A DNA stretch of 64,000 nt from NCBI GenBank assembly GCA_007131745.1, contig SLPX01000028.1:1-64000 (forward strand), given 5' to 3'. Below the pieces are notes generated by a model that saw nothing but the letters and a program-made list of their open reading frames with translations, had not been told where the DNA came from and ran no database searches. This DNA comes from Myxococcales bacterium (lineage in GTDB: Bacteria > Myxococcota > Polyangia > HGW-17 > SLPX01). How positions within the stretch are numbered: position 1 is the stretch's first letter; each line of letters begins with the position of its first letter. Positions 1 through 8,674 of the stretch are shown here, piece after piece. The position numbers were made by a program, and so were the translations under genes.

Positions 1-723
1 AAAAAATCAGGATCGGGAAAAAAACTGATCTTGTGCACTCTGCCTTTGATCGTGCTTGGTTGTGCAGCAGCTCTGTACTTCTGGAAAACCGCAGAAAAAG
101 ATCCGATCGAAAAAGGAAAACAACCTGAAAAAACAGAAAAGACCATATCCCTGGATTCACATGCCGTTGAGCTGCCCTCCCCCGATAAAACGGCCGGGAA
201 TGTTTCGAATCCCGGTCCTTTAAATCCGGAAAACACCCTTGGAGAAGGCACGGAAAAAGAACCCGCCGAGGGGGCACAGATTGAAAAAGCGGATGTTTCC
301 TCTCCGGCAAACAAGAAAGAACAATCCAACAAACCTGTTATTGCAAGAGATGGCGGCCTTAACCGGTTGACCCTTCCGACAAACAAAAAACCAGACAAAA
401 TCACCCACTACTGGATGGCCGATCCTCCCGGCATAGTCGTGGATTTGCACGGAGTGCAACCCGGACTGGAACCCGGCCGATATGACTTGGAACAAAAGGG
501 GGCAAGATTACTCCGCGTGACCGGCAACGAGAGCCGAACACGATTCATTGTATACTTTCACCCCACGGTTCCCAGGGAAAGAGTTGAAGTGAAAAAAACA
601 AAAGGGGGGGGATCTGTAACTTGGCTCGAAAAATCCTCGGGACGTAGGCTTTCCCAGAGAAAGACGCGACAAAAAGGGAAATCCGAAGAATCACCGGAGA
701 AAAAAATCTCCCTGGTTGAATAA
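1..723 (+). CDS. AMIN-like domain membrane protein, 5'-truncated by the window edge
   Basis: The reading frame is open to the first base, so the true start lies upstream; the TTG at 31 is only the first start-like codon. The visible part begins with a basic stretch (KKSGSGKK), then one hydrophobic segment (LILCTLPLIVLGCAAALYFW), then a long polar linker rich in Pro, Glu and Lys. The last 110 or so residues (GLNRLTLPTNK onward, with GIVVDLHGV, GRYDL and TRFIVYFHP) look like an AMIN-type beta domain, which in other proteins targets the cell wall or secretin complexes. That suggests a single-pass inner-membrane protein with a periplasmic domain. The AMIN assignment is from pattern alone and is moderate; the function is unknown. 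Confidence 0.6.
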   Translation, partial: KKSGSGKKLILCTLPLIVLGCAAALYFWKTAEKDPIEKGKQPEKTEKTISLDSHAVELPSPDKTAGNVSNPGPLNPENTLGEGTEKEPAEGAQIEKADVSSPANKKEQSNKPVIARDGGLNRLTLPTNKKPDKITHYWMADPPGIVVDLHGVQPGLEPGRYDLEQKGARLLRVTGNESRTRFIVYFHPTVPRERVEVKKTKGGGSVTWLEKSSGRRLSQRKTRQKGKSEESPEKKISLVE

Positions 724-962
724 TTAAAAACTATACTTTTTTTTTTCTGAATATAGAATGTTTCGGCAATGGGGAGGATTATATCATAATGGTAATTGTA
801 ATGTCTAGAACGATATTTTGAGAAAATATTTGTTGCTTTCATTACTGCTATTACATTTTTCTTCCTAATGTGTCGCTTTTAAGTTATCCTTAAGATTGGC
901 TAAGGTGTCTTGAACGTGGTGCAAAAAAGATCGCTAAAAGAGGCAGATATCGAGAAATTGAA

Positions 963-990
963 TTGACAAGAAATCGGTAATGCGTAATTT
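963..990 (+). promoter_or_regulatory. Candidate sigma-70 promoter for tRNA-Pro
   Basis: A perfect TTGACA at 963-968 is followed 16 bases later by TAATTT at 985-990, about 12 bases before the first base of the tRNA at 1003. The -35 box is consensus; the -10 box is weak. Its position suits a tRNA promoter. The rest of the 724-1002 gap is AT-rich with a T run near 738-747, and I see no gene in it. Confidence 0.4.
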
Positions 991-1002
991 TGCTGCAACC
1001 GA

Positions 1003-1076
1003 CGGGGCGTAGCGCAGTCTGGTAGCGCGTGCGGTTCGGGACCGTAAGGTCGGAGGTTCAAATCCTCTCGCCCCGA
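1003..1076 (+). tRNA. tRNA-Pro (anticodon CGG)
   Basis: A full cloverleaf can be folded by eye. The acceptor stem CGGGGCG (1003-1009) pairs with CGCCCCG (1069-1075), with discriminator A at 1076. The D arm contains GCGC...GGTAGCGC. The anticodon stem TGCGG/CCGTA encloses the loop TTCGGGA with anticodon CGG at 1037-1039. The T arm is GGAGG/CCTCT with loop TTCAAAT. The anticodon loop matches that of bacterial proK. No CCA is encoded after the discriminator base. It decodes CCG. Confidence 0.97.
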
Positions 1077-1159
1077 ATGTAGGGTCGGTGATCAATGCTG
1101 GTAGTTGATCGCTCGACCGAGCCCGGAGGTTGTGGCGGCAACTGCAAGGAGGATCGTCC

Positions 1160-1756
1160 GTGGCTCAATTGAATATCCTTGTCGTAGACGATGACAAGGA
1201 CGTCTGTGAGTATTTAGAAGATTTTCTTTCTCACGACGGCTATAGGGTTAAAACGATCTACGACCCCACGCTGGCTCTGGAAGAACTCAAGCAAGATGAC
1301 TTTCACGTTGTCATCCTTGATCTTATGATGCCGAAATTGAGCGGTATCGACCTGTTGAGTAGAATCCGCAAACTTGATGACGACTTGGCCGTAGTGATTC
1401 TCACCGGTTATCCATCCCTGGATTCAGCAACCGCATCCATTGAGCACAATGTAAGCGCCTACATTAAAAAACCTTTTTCAATCGATGAATTCAGGGAGGT
1501 TTTGCAGCGCATCGCGAAAAAGAAGGGCCTGGTTCTGAGAAGAGAGGACGCTCTTCACGTTACCATAGGAAGAAATATCCGAGAACTCAGAAAAAAAGGA
1601 GGTTTGACGCTGAAACAAATGTCAAGGCGAACCAATTTATCCGTCAGCCTCCTGAGTCAAATTGAAAGAGCAGAAAGCTCCGCGTCGGTTAGTTCTCTTT
1701 TCAAAATAGCCACAGCACTCGACGTTCCCATTACCCACCTGTTCGGCGATTACTGA
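1160..1756 (+). CDS. Response regulator with XRE/HTH_3 DNA-binding output domain
   Basis: The 198-residue protein has an N-terminal receiver domain: acidic triad DDD at 10-12, phospho-acceptor Asp54 in VILDLMMP, Thr82 in ILTGY and Lys104 in IKKPF. A C-terminal XRE-type helix-turn-helix follows (about 138-195: IGRNIRELRKKGGLTLKQMSRRTNLSV..LSQIERAES). The GTG at 1160 is chosen because AGGAGG at 1147-1152 sits seven bases upstream; a TTG at 1130 is in frame but less well placed. It is expected to be a phosphorylation-controlled transcription factor. Most response regulators use OmpR, NarL or Fis-type outputs, so the XRE output is less common. No histidine kinase is adjacent. It converges with rpe with only five bases between the genes. 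Confidence 0.9.
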   Translation: MAQLNILVVDDDKDVCEYLEDFLSHDGYRVKTIYDPTLALEELKQDDFHVVILDLMMPKLSGIDLLSRIRKLDDDLAVVILTGYPSLDSATASIEHNVSAYIKKPFSIDEFREVLQRIAKKKGLVLRREDALHVTIGRNIRELRKKGGLTLKQMSRRTNLSVSLLSQIERAESSASVSSLFKIATALDVPITHLFGDY

Positions 1757-1761
1757 CACCT

Positions 1762-2481
1762 CTAATTGCCTCTCTTTTCAAAACCCTTTTTCGCGGCACT
1801 GTTGATATCATAAAGAGCCTTGGCCCTGTCCGGCGCGCCCAGCAAAGCCGAACCGGCCACAAGAAGATCCGCCCCGGCGGCGACGACTTCTTCTGCGTTT
1901 TGTGGGCCGATCCCCCCGTCGACTTCAAGAACAGCGGATGACCCGGTCCTTTCAAGCAACTCTCTTGCTCTTTTCAGCTTTGAAACTCCGCCCCTGACAA
2001 ACTTCTGACCGCCAAAACCTGGATTTACGGTCATCACAAGAACCAGGTCCAAATCCTCAGCCGTTTCCTCCAAGACAGAAAGCGGAGTGGCCGGGTTCAA
2101 AGAAACACCCGCGGCGAGTCCCCGGTCTTTTATCTGGTATATGACGCGATTAAGATGGAAACACGTTTCCGCGTGCACGGTAAGCACTGTGGCTCCGGCC
2201 GATGCAAAATCCTGAATATATCTCTCTGGATTCCGGATCATAAGGTGTACATCCAGGGGTTTGTCTGTCTCAGCGGCCGCCACCTCCACCATTTTGGGAC
2301 CAAAGGTAATGTTCGGGACAAAGTTTCCGTCCATTACGTCCAAATGCAACACATCGGCTCCCAATTCGTCCATGAATCGCACTTCCTCGGCAAACCTGCC
2401 AAAGTCCGCGGACAGCATTGAGGGCGCCGCGCAGGGCAACTTATGGAGCAAGTCTTTCCAACGATCTTGGGGTTTTTCCAT
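1762..2481 (-). CDS. rpe: Ribulose-phosphate 3-epimerase
   Basis: This enzyme interconverts D-ribulose 5-phosphate and D-xylulose 5-phosphate in the pentose phosphate and Calvin pathways. The 239-residue protein shows the family signatures PSMLSADF, LHLDVMDGNFVPNITFGP, VHLMI and the phosphate-binding VNPGFGGQKF. Likely metal ligands are His46, Asp48, His79 and Asp188 (in VDGGI). An AGGAGA ribosome-binding site precedes the ATG. The N-terminus is about 15 residues longer than in E. coli. It is the last gene of a minus-strand run, 51 bases after rsmB, and probably shares its transcript. Confidence 0.96.
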   Translation of the reverse strand: MEKPQDRWKDLLHKLPCAAPSMLSADFGRFAEEVRFMDELGADVLHLDVMDGNFVPNITFGPKMVEVAAAETDKPLDVHLMIRNPERYIQDFASAGATVLTVHAETCFHLNRVIYQIKDRGLAAGVSLNPATPLSVLEETAEDLDLVLVMTVNPGFGGQKFVRGGVSKLKRARELLERTGSSAVLEVDGGIGPQNAEEVVAAGADLLVAGSALLGAPDRAKALYDINSAAKKGFEKRGN

Positions 2482-2532
2482 TCTTTAATCTCCTGTTTGT
2501 CAACAATCCATGTTTCCTTTTCGACAAACCGC

Positions 2533-3879
2533 TCAGCAGCGCCGTAAACGAACAGCAAAAAACCCATCCATGTCATGAAGATGGGGCAGAGAAAAAAACC
2601 GGCCTTTGTTATCCAAAAAACTTTGAACCACGTTCCGTTTATCTATTCCGACATCGATTGAAAACTCGGGATGTTTTTTCAGAAAGGTTTGCACCTGGAC
2701 CGGTCCTTCTTCAAAAGTAACCGTGCAAACAGCATATACCAGGATCCCGCCGTGAGCGACCCTTTTTGCGGTTTGTTCCAGGATTCTTCCCTGGAGGTTG
2801 GCTGCAGATTCCAAAGATTTAGCGTCGAGGCGCCATTTTGCCTCCGGATGGCGCCTCAGTGCACCTATGGAAGTACAAGGTCCATCCAGCAAAACACGGT
2901 CAAAAAACTCTCCGGCAGCGAACTCTTCCGGCGCAGTCCAATCCACCACGCGAGTGTCCAGGCTTTCGCCTGCGGCCCGGTAAAATCTCTCTGATGCCAG
3001 CCGGAGTCTCCATTCCGCTGAATCGCAACACACTATGGACGAAGTTCCGCCGGTCAAAGCGTTTATATGAAGTGTCTTTCCGCCCGAGCCGCCGCAAACA
3101 TCCAGTATTCGATCTCCTTTAGCAGGTTCCAGGAGATGAGAAATCAATTGAGACGCTTCTTCCTGAACTGAAAAGAAACCCTGTTCATGAAGATGGTGTC
3201 GAGTGGGATCTGAAAGATTATCCACGTAGAGTCCGTCAGGTGAATACCTGCAAAACGTCGCCGTTACACCCTCGCTTTGAAGCATGTTTTGCAGTTCTTT
3301 TCGGGATGTTTTCAAAGTGTTTGCGCGAATAACCGTCCGGTATCTCCGGTTCAAAGCATCACCCAGAGCGCAGGCTTCTTCAGGCCCCACAATTCGTTCG
3401 AAAAGACCGGCCATCCAGTCGCTGTATGATGCTCCATACCGAAGGTATCCACCGGGATCCTGATCAGGGGTAGGCAGAAGCGGTTCGCCTTCACGAAGAA
3501 ATGCTCTTAAAAGAGCGTTGGCAAAACCGGCTCGGGCTCTTCCCATTCGTTTTCCAACGAATTCGACAGCAGAATGCACTGCCGCCCGGGGCGGCACCCG
3601 ATCCAAAAACAGGATCTGGTAAACTGCAAGTCGTAGCGCCCTCACCAGCAGCGGATGAGACACTCTCTTTCGGCTGAAAGCCTGTAACACCCTGTCGATT
3701 CTTCTACGATGTCGCAAGACTCCGTAGACCAATTCGGTGACAAACGACCGATCCCGGTCATCCAACCCGTGGGTTCTTGCAAGAAGCTCATCAAGAGCTT
3801 TTACGGCCGGAACTCCTCCCCGCTCCACCCTGGCCAATACCTCCATGGCCAGATCCCTGGCGTCAAATGTTGCCTTCAT
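2533..3879 (-). CDS. rsmB: 16S rRNA (cytosine967-C5)-methyltransferase RsmB
   Basis: The 448-residue protein has the usual two parts. A NusB-like helical RNA-binding domain comes first (about 5-140, RDLAMEVLARVERGG..), followed by a Rossmann methyltransferase. The SAM-binding motif is DRILDVCGGSGGKT (about 255-268). The two RNA m5C cysteines are present: Cys335 in LLDGPCTSIG (motif IV) and Cys385 in YAVCTV (motif VI). It methylates C967 of 16S rRNA with SAM. The ATG at 3879 is chosen because it overlaps the fmt stop as ATGA, a translational-coupling layout, and because the longer upstream frame runs through fmt. fmt-rsmB adjacency is conserved in many bacteria. Confidence 0.95.
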   Translation of the reverse strand: MKATFDARDLAMEVLARVERGGVPAVKALDELLARTHGLDDRDRSFVTELVYGVLRHRRRIDRVLQAFSRKRVSHPLLVRALRLAVYQILFLDRVPPRAAVHSAVEFVGKRMGRARAGFANALLRAFLREGEPLLPTPDQDPGGYLRYGASYSDWMAGLFERIVGPEEACALGDALNRRYRTVIRANTLKTSRKELQNMLQSEGVTATFCRYSPDGLYVDNLSDPTRHHLHEQGFFSVQEEASQLISHLLEPAKGDRILDVCGGSGGKTLHINALTGGTSSIVCCDSAEWRLRLASERFYRAAGESLDTRVVDWTAPEEFAAGEFFDRVLLDGPCTSIGALRRHPEAKWRLDAKSLESAANLQGRILEQTAKRVAHGGILVYAVCTVTFEEGPVQVQTFLKKHPEFSIDVGIDKRNVVQSFLDNKGRFFSLPHLHDMDGFFAVRLRRC

Positions 3880-4838
3880 ATTCCGGCTTCCCCGGAATTT
3901 CCAAGGATGTCTCCAGCGCGAATAGGGCATCCGCACAACAAGCAACAAGCCTCCATCCGCCGCTTTCCGGGAAACTGAAGTTCCTTCAGTGCAACCGCTC
4001 CGTCTGCACAAGCAACGACAAGGGCGCCCGCGTCAACGCCAAGAACCTCCCCGGGGCGGCCACTCCCTGCAACCACCCGCGGCCTGAAAAGCTTGAGCTT
4101 TTCGCCCCTGAAAAAAGTATGCCCTCCCGGCCAAGGATCTGTACCCCTTATGCGACCTGCGATTTCTTCTGCAGATCTATTCCAGTGCAGTCTTCCGTCT
4201 TCTTTTTTGAGCATGGGAGCACGGGTGGCATCTTCGTCTTTTTGCTCCACGGCTTGAACCCCGTTTGAAGCCGCTTTCTCCATCGTCTTTACAAGAAGTT
4301 CCGCTCCGAGCCGAGACAGCCTTTCGGATAAACCGGTCACATTATCTTCTTCATAGACGGTCGTTTTCTCAACTGCCAAAACGGGCCCGGTATCCATGCC
4401 CTCATCCATTTTCATAATGGATACACCGGTTTCCTTCTCACCGTTTATCAATGCCCAATTGATTGGAGCAGCGCCACGGTATTTCGGCAACAGGGATGCA
4501 TGAACATTGATACATCCGGCCCGCGGTATTTCAAGCACCCGCCTAGGAAGAATGGACCCATAGGCCACTACTATGAATAGTTCGGCATCAAAACTTCCAA
4601 GCACTTCCACAGCGGACCGGTTTCTGATCCTTTCCGGTTGAAACACCGTGATCCCCGCGTTTTCCGCCTCCACCTTAACCGGAGGCGGCATAATCTTCCT
4701 CCCCCTGCCGGATCTCCTGTCGGGATTCGTCACAGCGGCCGCTACATGGGCGACTTCGATCAGAGCCCTAAAAGTTGGAACGGCAAAGTGTGGTGTTCCC
4801 ATGAACACCACACGGGGTCTTCTGGAAATTCTGAACAT
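3876..4838 (-). CDS. fmt: Methionyl-tRNA formyltransferase
   Basis: The enzyme formylates Met-tRNA(fMet) with 10-formyltetrahydrofolate to make initiator tRNA. The 320-residue protein begins with the Rossmann signature VVFMGTPHFAVPTFRAL. It carries the catalytic Asn111 and His113 in NVHASLLP, the loop SLLPKYRGAAPI, and Asp149 in MDEGMDTGP. The C-terminal OB-fold domain (about 210-320) is recognisable from DPWPGGHTFF and GEVLGVD. The length is normal. It starts six bases after the DUF4388 gene stop and overlaps rsmB by four bases. No def (peptide deformylase) gene is adjacent, although it often is. Confidence 0.97.
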   Translation of the reverse strand: MFRISRRPRVVFMGTPHFAVPTFRALIEVAHVAAAVTNPDRRSGRGRKIMPPPVKVEAENAGITVFQPERIRNRSAVEVLGSFDAELFIVVAYGSILPRRVLEIPRAGCINVHASLLPKYRGAAPINWALINGEKETGVSIMKMDEGMDTGPVLAVEKTTVYEEDNVTGLSERLSRLGAELLVKTMEKAASNGVQAVEQKDEDATRAPMLKKEDGRLHWNRSAEEIAGRIRGTDPWPGGHTFFRGEKLKLFRPRVVAGSGRPGEVLGVDAGALVVACADGAVALKELQFPGKRRMEACCLLCGCPIRAGDILGNSGEAGI

Positions 4839-4844
4839 GTCAAA

Positions 4845-7190
4845 TCAATCCGTTTCATCGACGTTTATTTCCATGGCTCGACGATACAGGGGACCATACC
4901 TGGGATGGGTCAAAACTGCAGCGGCTTCATCCAACGCCTTTATTATCGTTTCCAGATCCTCGCGCCTTTTCTCCATCAACTCCTTCGGTATCACCTCTTT
5001 CGAAAAATTCCTGGTCATTGCCTTGTGTGAACTTTTTACTTCGTAGGGAACAGATCTTCGAGAGATTCCCAAAATCGTGAAATAATCCCCGGTTTCGATA
5101 TCTTCAAGTTTAGATGTGATTCGCTCTTCATGCGCCTCTAAAAAAACCGGACTCGATACCTGCGGTTCTTCGACTTGTCTTCCGGTTTTCTCACCGGGAC
5201 CCTGTTTCTTGGCATCTCCCAGCAAAACAGCGGCGTACGCCGGAACTGCTGCTTCATAGATATTCACTTCCGATGCTTCAGCCGCTTCCGCAAGATCCAT
5301 GCCGGCCGAAAGTTTTTCCACCACCCTTTTTTCAGCATTCGTCAATTCACTTGTTTCTACAAAAGCTGCTGAGTTTTTCCACCCGACCAACCTTGCACGA
5401 ACCCCTCCCAACCTCGCGAACGCATCTTCTCCTTTTCCTTTTCTTCTGAGCGCTTCGAGCAAAAGAGCCGCAAACGTCCGTTCTAAAACCGGCTCTGCTT
5501 TATCCATGACATCGGGCTCAAATACGTACTCTCCCTTTTGCCAACCCATCACCTCATAGAAAAGCGATTCCATATGAACGCGAACAAGAAAAGGCATTTC
5601 CATAGCCTGAACATATCCCATTTTCACAAGCACTTCCTCCCCTTCCACGTTGCGCTCATCCATTTCCCTGCGAATTCGATCCAGCTGCCCCCTGCTTATC
5701 CTGGCTCGTTGCTCCAACCCGGCAGGCAAATCTATCTCCGAACCGGCAGCGTACAAGGCAACCGGACGCCCGGAAACCAAGTACAGGTTTACTTCTCCAC
5801 GCTCACATGTCATCTGCAACCGACCTGTAGCGTCCAACCTGAAAAGTCTTGCAACTATCTCCAGTGGATCTTTTACAAAACTCCCTTCTTCTCTTATCAC
5901 TGATTTTCGGGATTCAACATCCTGGGGCCGATCTGTCCGATCCGCTCCCAAAACAAGATCTTTAGCTAAATCAACACCTTCGACATCATCTCTTTTCTTG
6001 TGGCCCACCACCGTATTCTGCTCATCGCCAACGCCTTCATCTTCTAAAACTTGGGTCGAGACTCCAGGTCTCAAGTTTCCCCCTACCACTTTCCCGTCGG
6101 GGTTCCGCTCCAAAGGGCCGGGATCCTGGGTTACCTCTCCCGATGAATACGCTATATCGTCATCAACTGAAATTCCCGCGGATCCTTCAAACCCGCTTTT
6201 TTCATCCCTATCAGCAACCTCATCCCCCAACCATTCTTTCGCATCTCCGTCGCTCGAACCGGATTCAGCATCAATCCCACCATCCGTCCAACTGTCTGTG
6301 TCATGTTCGGACCGTCCCGTGTCCGAAAGATCTATATCCGGCATATCAAGACCGGCCAATCCCGCGCTCGGATCCGCCAACTCCCCCAAATTTCCGTCGG
6401 CCATTCCCGGCATGGTTGAATCCAAATCTAAAAGATCCAGGTCAAATTCATCGTGCTCGCCGGCGAATTCATCGTTGGGTAACATGGCCTTCAAAGACGG
6501 CACCACTCCACCATCGACACCGTTTCCCACACCCGGTTCACCGAGAATTCCGGGAGTATTTACTTCCAATTCGTCAAGAAGATCCATTTCATCGGTATCC
6601 GATTTCTCGCTCGCCATATCTTCTTTTCGCAAAACAGCGACTGAAGATTTGGGTTGAGCTGCTTCCATTTCCGCTCCACTTTTTTTCGCCGGTCTCCACC
6701 CATGATCCGAGAGCTGCTCGGCCATCTCGAGCGCTCGCCGGACCGGATCCTCCTCAGTTCCTTCTCCCTGCTTTTCTTTGTGGGATTCCGAAATCGAATG
6801 GGCCGTCGCCCGACTCCCACCACCTTCCATGAAACCAAGCTTTGCGAAAAGAAACCCGTCTTCCACCGGAACGGTAAAGTACAGATCTCCTCCTAGACTC
6901 ACCACTTCCACGGGGTTGGGGCCCTCTCCCTCTCCGTAGAAATAAATCGGAACTGCTATTCCGTGCTCGGTAGCCCTGATCCGATGCGCCAGATCTTCGA
7001 TGCCCTTCGCGCTCCTCGAAAACTCCACCAGCACCAAGTCGGGAGAGTCTTCCAGAAAAACATCGAACAGGTTTTCAGTTGAAACCTGCTTCACATTGAA
7101 ACCCGCCCGAACCAATTGGTCAAACAATTCCCGTCCACGCCTTCCATGGGCTGTAAACAAGATGAGTGGATTTTGTCTTGCCGCTCCCAT
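4845..7190 (-). CDS. Pseudo-receiver / DUF4388 / degenerate J-domain protein
   Basis: The protein has 781 residues when started at the ATG with GGAG six bases upstream; a GTG twelve bases earlier is also in frame. Residues about 8-125 resemble a receiver fold (NPLILFTAHGRRGRELFDQLVRAGF, PDLVLVEFS) but lack the DD pair and a clear phospho-Asp. Residues 150-435 form a disordered acidic linker (DEMDLLDELE, DEFDLDLLDLD). A DUF4388-like domain follows from about 437 (FVKDPLEIVARLFRLDATGRLQM). The last 80 residues look like a J-domain (GDYFTILGI...HKAMTRNF) without the HPD motif. Similar architectures occur in Myxococcota, where their roles are unknown. It lies between lgt and fmt, probably in the same operon. 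Confidence 0.75.
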   Translation of the reverse strand: MGAARQNPLILFTAHGRRGRELFDQLVRAGFNVKQVSTENLFDVFLEDSPDLVLVEFSRSAKGIEDLAHRIRATEHGIAVPIYFYGEGEGPNPVEVVSLGGDLYFTVPVEDGFLFAKLGFMEGGGSRATAHSISESHKEKQGEGTEEDPVRRALEMAEQLSDHGWRPAKKSGAEMEAAQPKSSVAVLRKEDMASEKSDTDEMDLLDELEVNTPGILGEPGVGNGVDGGVVPSLKAMLPNDEFAGEHDEFDLDLLDLDSTMPGMADGNLGELADPSAGLAGLDMPDIDLSDTGRSEHDTDSWTDGGIDAESGSSDGDAKEWLGDEVADRDEKSGFEGSAGISVDDDIAYSSGEVTQDPGPLERNPDGKVVGGNLRPGVSTQVLEDEGVGDEQNTVVGHKKRDDVEGVDLAKDLVLGADRTDRPQDVESRKSVIREEGSFVKDPLEIVARLFRLDATGRLQMTCERGEVNLYLVSGRPVALYAAGSEIDLPAGLEQRARISRGQLDRIRREMDERNVEGEEVLVKMGYVQAMEMPFLVRVHMESLFYEVMGWQKGEYVFEPDVMDKAEPVLERTFAALLLEALRRKGKGEDAFARLGGVRARLVGWKNSAAFVETSELTNAEKRVVEKLSAGMDLAEAAEASEVNIYEAAVPAYAAVLLGDAKKQGPGEKTGRQVEEPQVSSPVFLEAHEERITSKLEDIETGDYFTILGISRRSVPYEVKSSHKAMTRNFSKEVIPKELMEKRREDLETIIKALDEAAAVLTHPRYGPLYRRAMEINVDETD

Positions 7191-7226
7191 ATTAAGCTCC
7201 ACGCATACAATGCAAACCGAGAAACG

Positions 7227-8114
7227 CTATCCTGAGCGCTCGCCGTTTGAATTGTCCTCTTCATCCACTCCGGGCGACCCGGAATCCTGCTTGGGAAGTT
7301 GCATCACACCTCCCTCTCCGGTTTCAGGATTATAAGGTTCGAAAATCTCTTCGGGTCCGTTCATCCTCTTGACCAGCAAAAACACACCCAAAAAAAGAAG
7401 CGCTATGGAAAAATACTGGGCCGGTGTGAATCCATAGTACACCCGGTCACCATATCTCAGAAAATCCAGAAAAAACCTCACCGGCGAGTACGCGAGGCAG
7501 ATTAAAGCAAGCGTAAAACCTGAAAACCTTTTCTTTCTGTTCACCACGTAAACAACAACCGCCAAAACCAGGGTAAACAAAAACTCGTAAAAGCCCAGAT
7601 CGTGCCTGGCTGAATAACCCTCCGGACAAGGAAGCCCCCAACCCGGAAACTTCACCGCCAGGGGAAAATTGGTGCACTTGCCCGGATGATCGTGAGCCAG
7701 GCTGCATCCGGCCCGGCCGAATATCCACCCGAACGGAAGACCATACGCCACTGCGTCCAGGGTGGTCCAAAAAGGAAGATCTTTGTGTTTCGCGAAAACA
7801 ATCAACGCTATCGACCCCCCTAGAAAGCCTCCGAATGAGGATATTCCCTTCCAAATCTTGAGCAATTCCAGGGGATCATCCAAAACCCGTTCCGGGTAAT
7901 ACAACAAGGACGAGACCCAGTGGGCCATGACAAAACCACCCACAAAAACCCAGATAAGCGCTTCGGAAAAAAGCTTCGGGTTGAGCCCCAACTTGTCGGC
8001 CCTCTTCTGGGCTGCAAAAGCCCCCGCAAGTATTGCAAATCCCACCAATATCCCGAACGAATGTATGGTAAAGGGCCCGATCTGCCAGGGTCCCATTGTA
8101 ATGTAAGGTATCAT
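7227..8114 (-). CDS. lgt: Prolipoprotein diacylglyceryl transferase
   Basis: Lgt transfers diacylglycerol from phosphatidylglycerol to the lipobox cysteine of prolipoproteins in the inner membrane. The 295-residue protein has about seven hydrophobic segments and the Lgt landmarks IGPFTIHSFGILVG (His19), the AHW segment near 64-66, SSFGGFLGG (92-100, in place of the usual HGG) and FGRAGCSLAHDHPG (Arg134, in place of GRxGNFxN). A hydrophilic C-terminal tail of about 45 residues is extra. The motifs are divergent but the layout fits the family. Many lipoproteins are encoded nearby (8675, 17392, 41147, 42334). Confidence 0.92.
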   Translation of the reverse strand: MIPYITMGPWQIGPFTIHSFGILVGFAILAGAFAAQKRADKLGLNPKLFSEALIWVFVGGFVMAHWVSSLLYYPERVLDDPLELLKIWKGISSFGGFLGGSIALIVFAKHKDLPFWTTLDAVAYGLPFGWIFGRAGCSLAHDHPGKCTNFPLAVKFPGWGLPCPEGYSARHDLGFYEFLFTLVLAVVVYVVNRKKRFSGFTLALICLAYSPVRFFLDFLRYGDRVYYGFTPAQYFSIALLFLGVFLLVKRMNGPEEIFEPYNPETGEGGVMQLPKQDSGSPGVDEEDNSNGERSG

Positions 8115-8156
8115 TATGTAAAAAACCTGAAAAGCGACAATACGCGAGTTGCCGAA

Positions 8157-8486
8157 TCAATCATGCATTTCGATATTTCCCTTGAACATTGCTCCGTCGG
8201 ATATGACGACACGAGGGGCGTTCACGTCGCCCACCATCTTTCCTCCCGGCATCAACACAAACCGCTCGGATGCTGAAACGTTTCCCACCAACGTTCCTTG
8301 TATCTGAATATTTTTTGTCTCGACTTGAGCTTCTATAGTGCCGGCGGATTCCACGTATATATCAGCTGTTGTAACTATTCCGCCCTTGATAATTCCTTCA
8401 ACGGCGATATCTTCCTCGCACGACACGTTTCCGTCTATGACCACGGTAGATCCTATTTTGGTGAAAGTCTTTGAGTCTTCTGCCAT
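8157..8486 (-). CDS. Bactofilin (polymer-forming cytoskeletal protein)
   Basis: This 109-residue protein is almost entirely a bactofilin domain. Short repeats with alternating hydrophobic residues and glycines (VVIDGNVSCEEDIAVEG, GTIEAQVETKNIQIQGTLVGNV, VISDGAMFKGNIEM) indicate a right-handed beta-helix. Bactofilins polymerise without nucleotide and organise cell shape, chromosome or polar complexes. The ATG has AAAGGAG nine bases upstream. It is the first gene of the minus-strand run leading to lgt, with 42 bases between them, and the divergent partner of the Lon-like lipoprotein gene. The specific cellular role cannot be read from sequence. Confidence 0.93.
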   Translation of the reverse strand: MAEDSKTFTKIGSTVVIDGNVSCEEDIAVEGIIKGGIVTTADIYVESAGTIEAQVETKNIQIQGTLVGNVSASERFVLMPGGKMVGDVNAPRVVISDGAMFKGNIEMHD

Positions 8487-8674
8487 CCTATTTCGCTCCT
8501 TTGATCTCTTGTTTTCAACAATGTCCCATGACGACGATAGCGCAGTATGATCCTTTTCCTCCTCCCAATCAAGAAAAAGTCAGGAACAGCCACCGTGAAG
8601 ATAACCTTCTTTGAAAAACTCTTTGCAACAGTGTTTGTTTTCATTACTGTATGCTTAAAAAAGGACTCAAAACA

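Noticed and set aside
697..747. GGAGA/TCTCC hairpin and T run near the end of the first gene as an intrinsic terminator
   Set aside because: The stem is only five base pairs, lies within the coding region, and the T run is more than 20 bases away.
1003..1756. tRNA-Pro followed by an XRE-type regulator as the edge of an integrated element
   Set aside because: There is no integrase, no direct repeat of the tRNA 3' end that I can find, and the regulator has a receiver domain; the next genes are housekeeping.
5650..6657. Long plus-strand open frame of 335 codons opposite the DUF4388 gene
   Set aside because: It is Ser/Pro-rich with no recognisable domain and lies entirely antisense to a gene with clear domains; it is a shadow frame.
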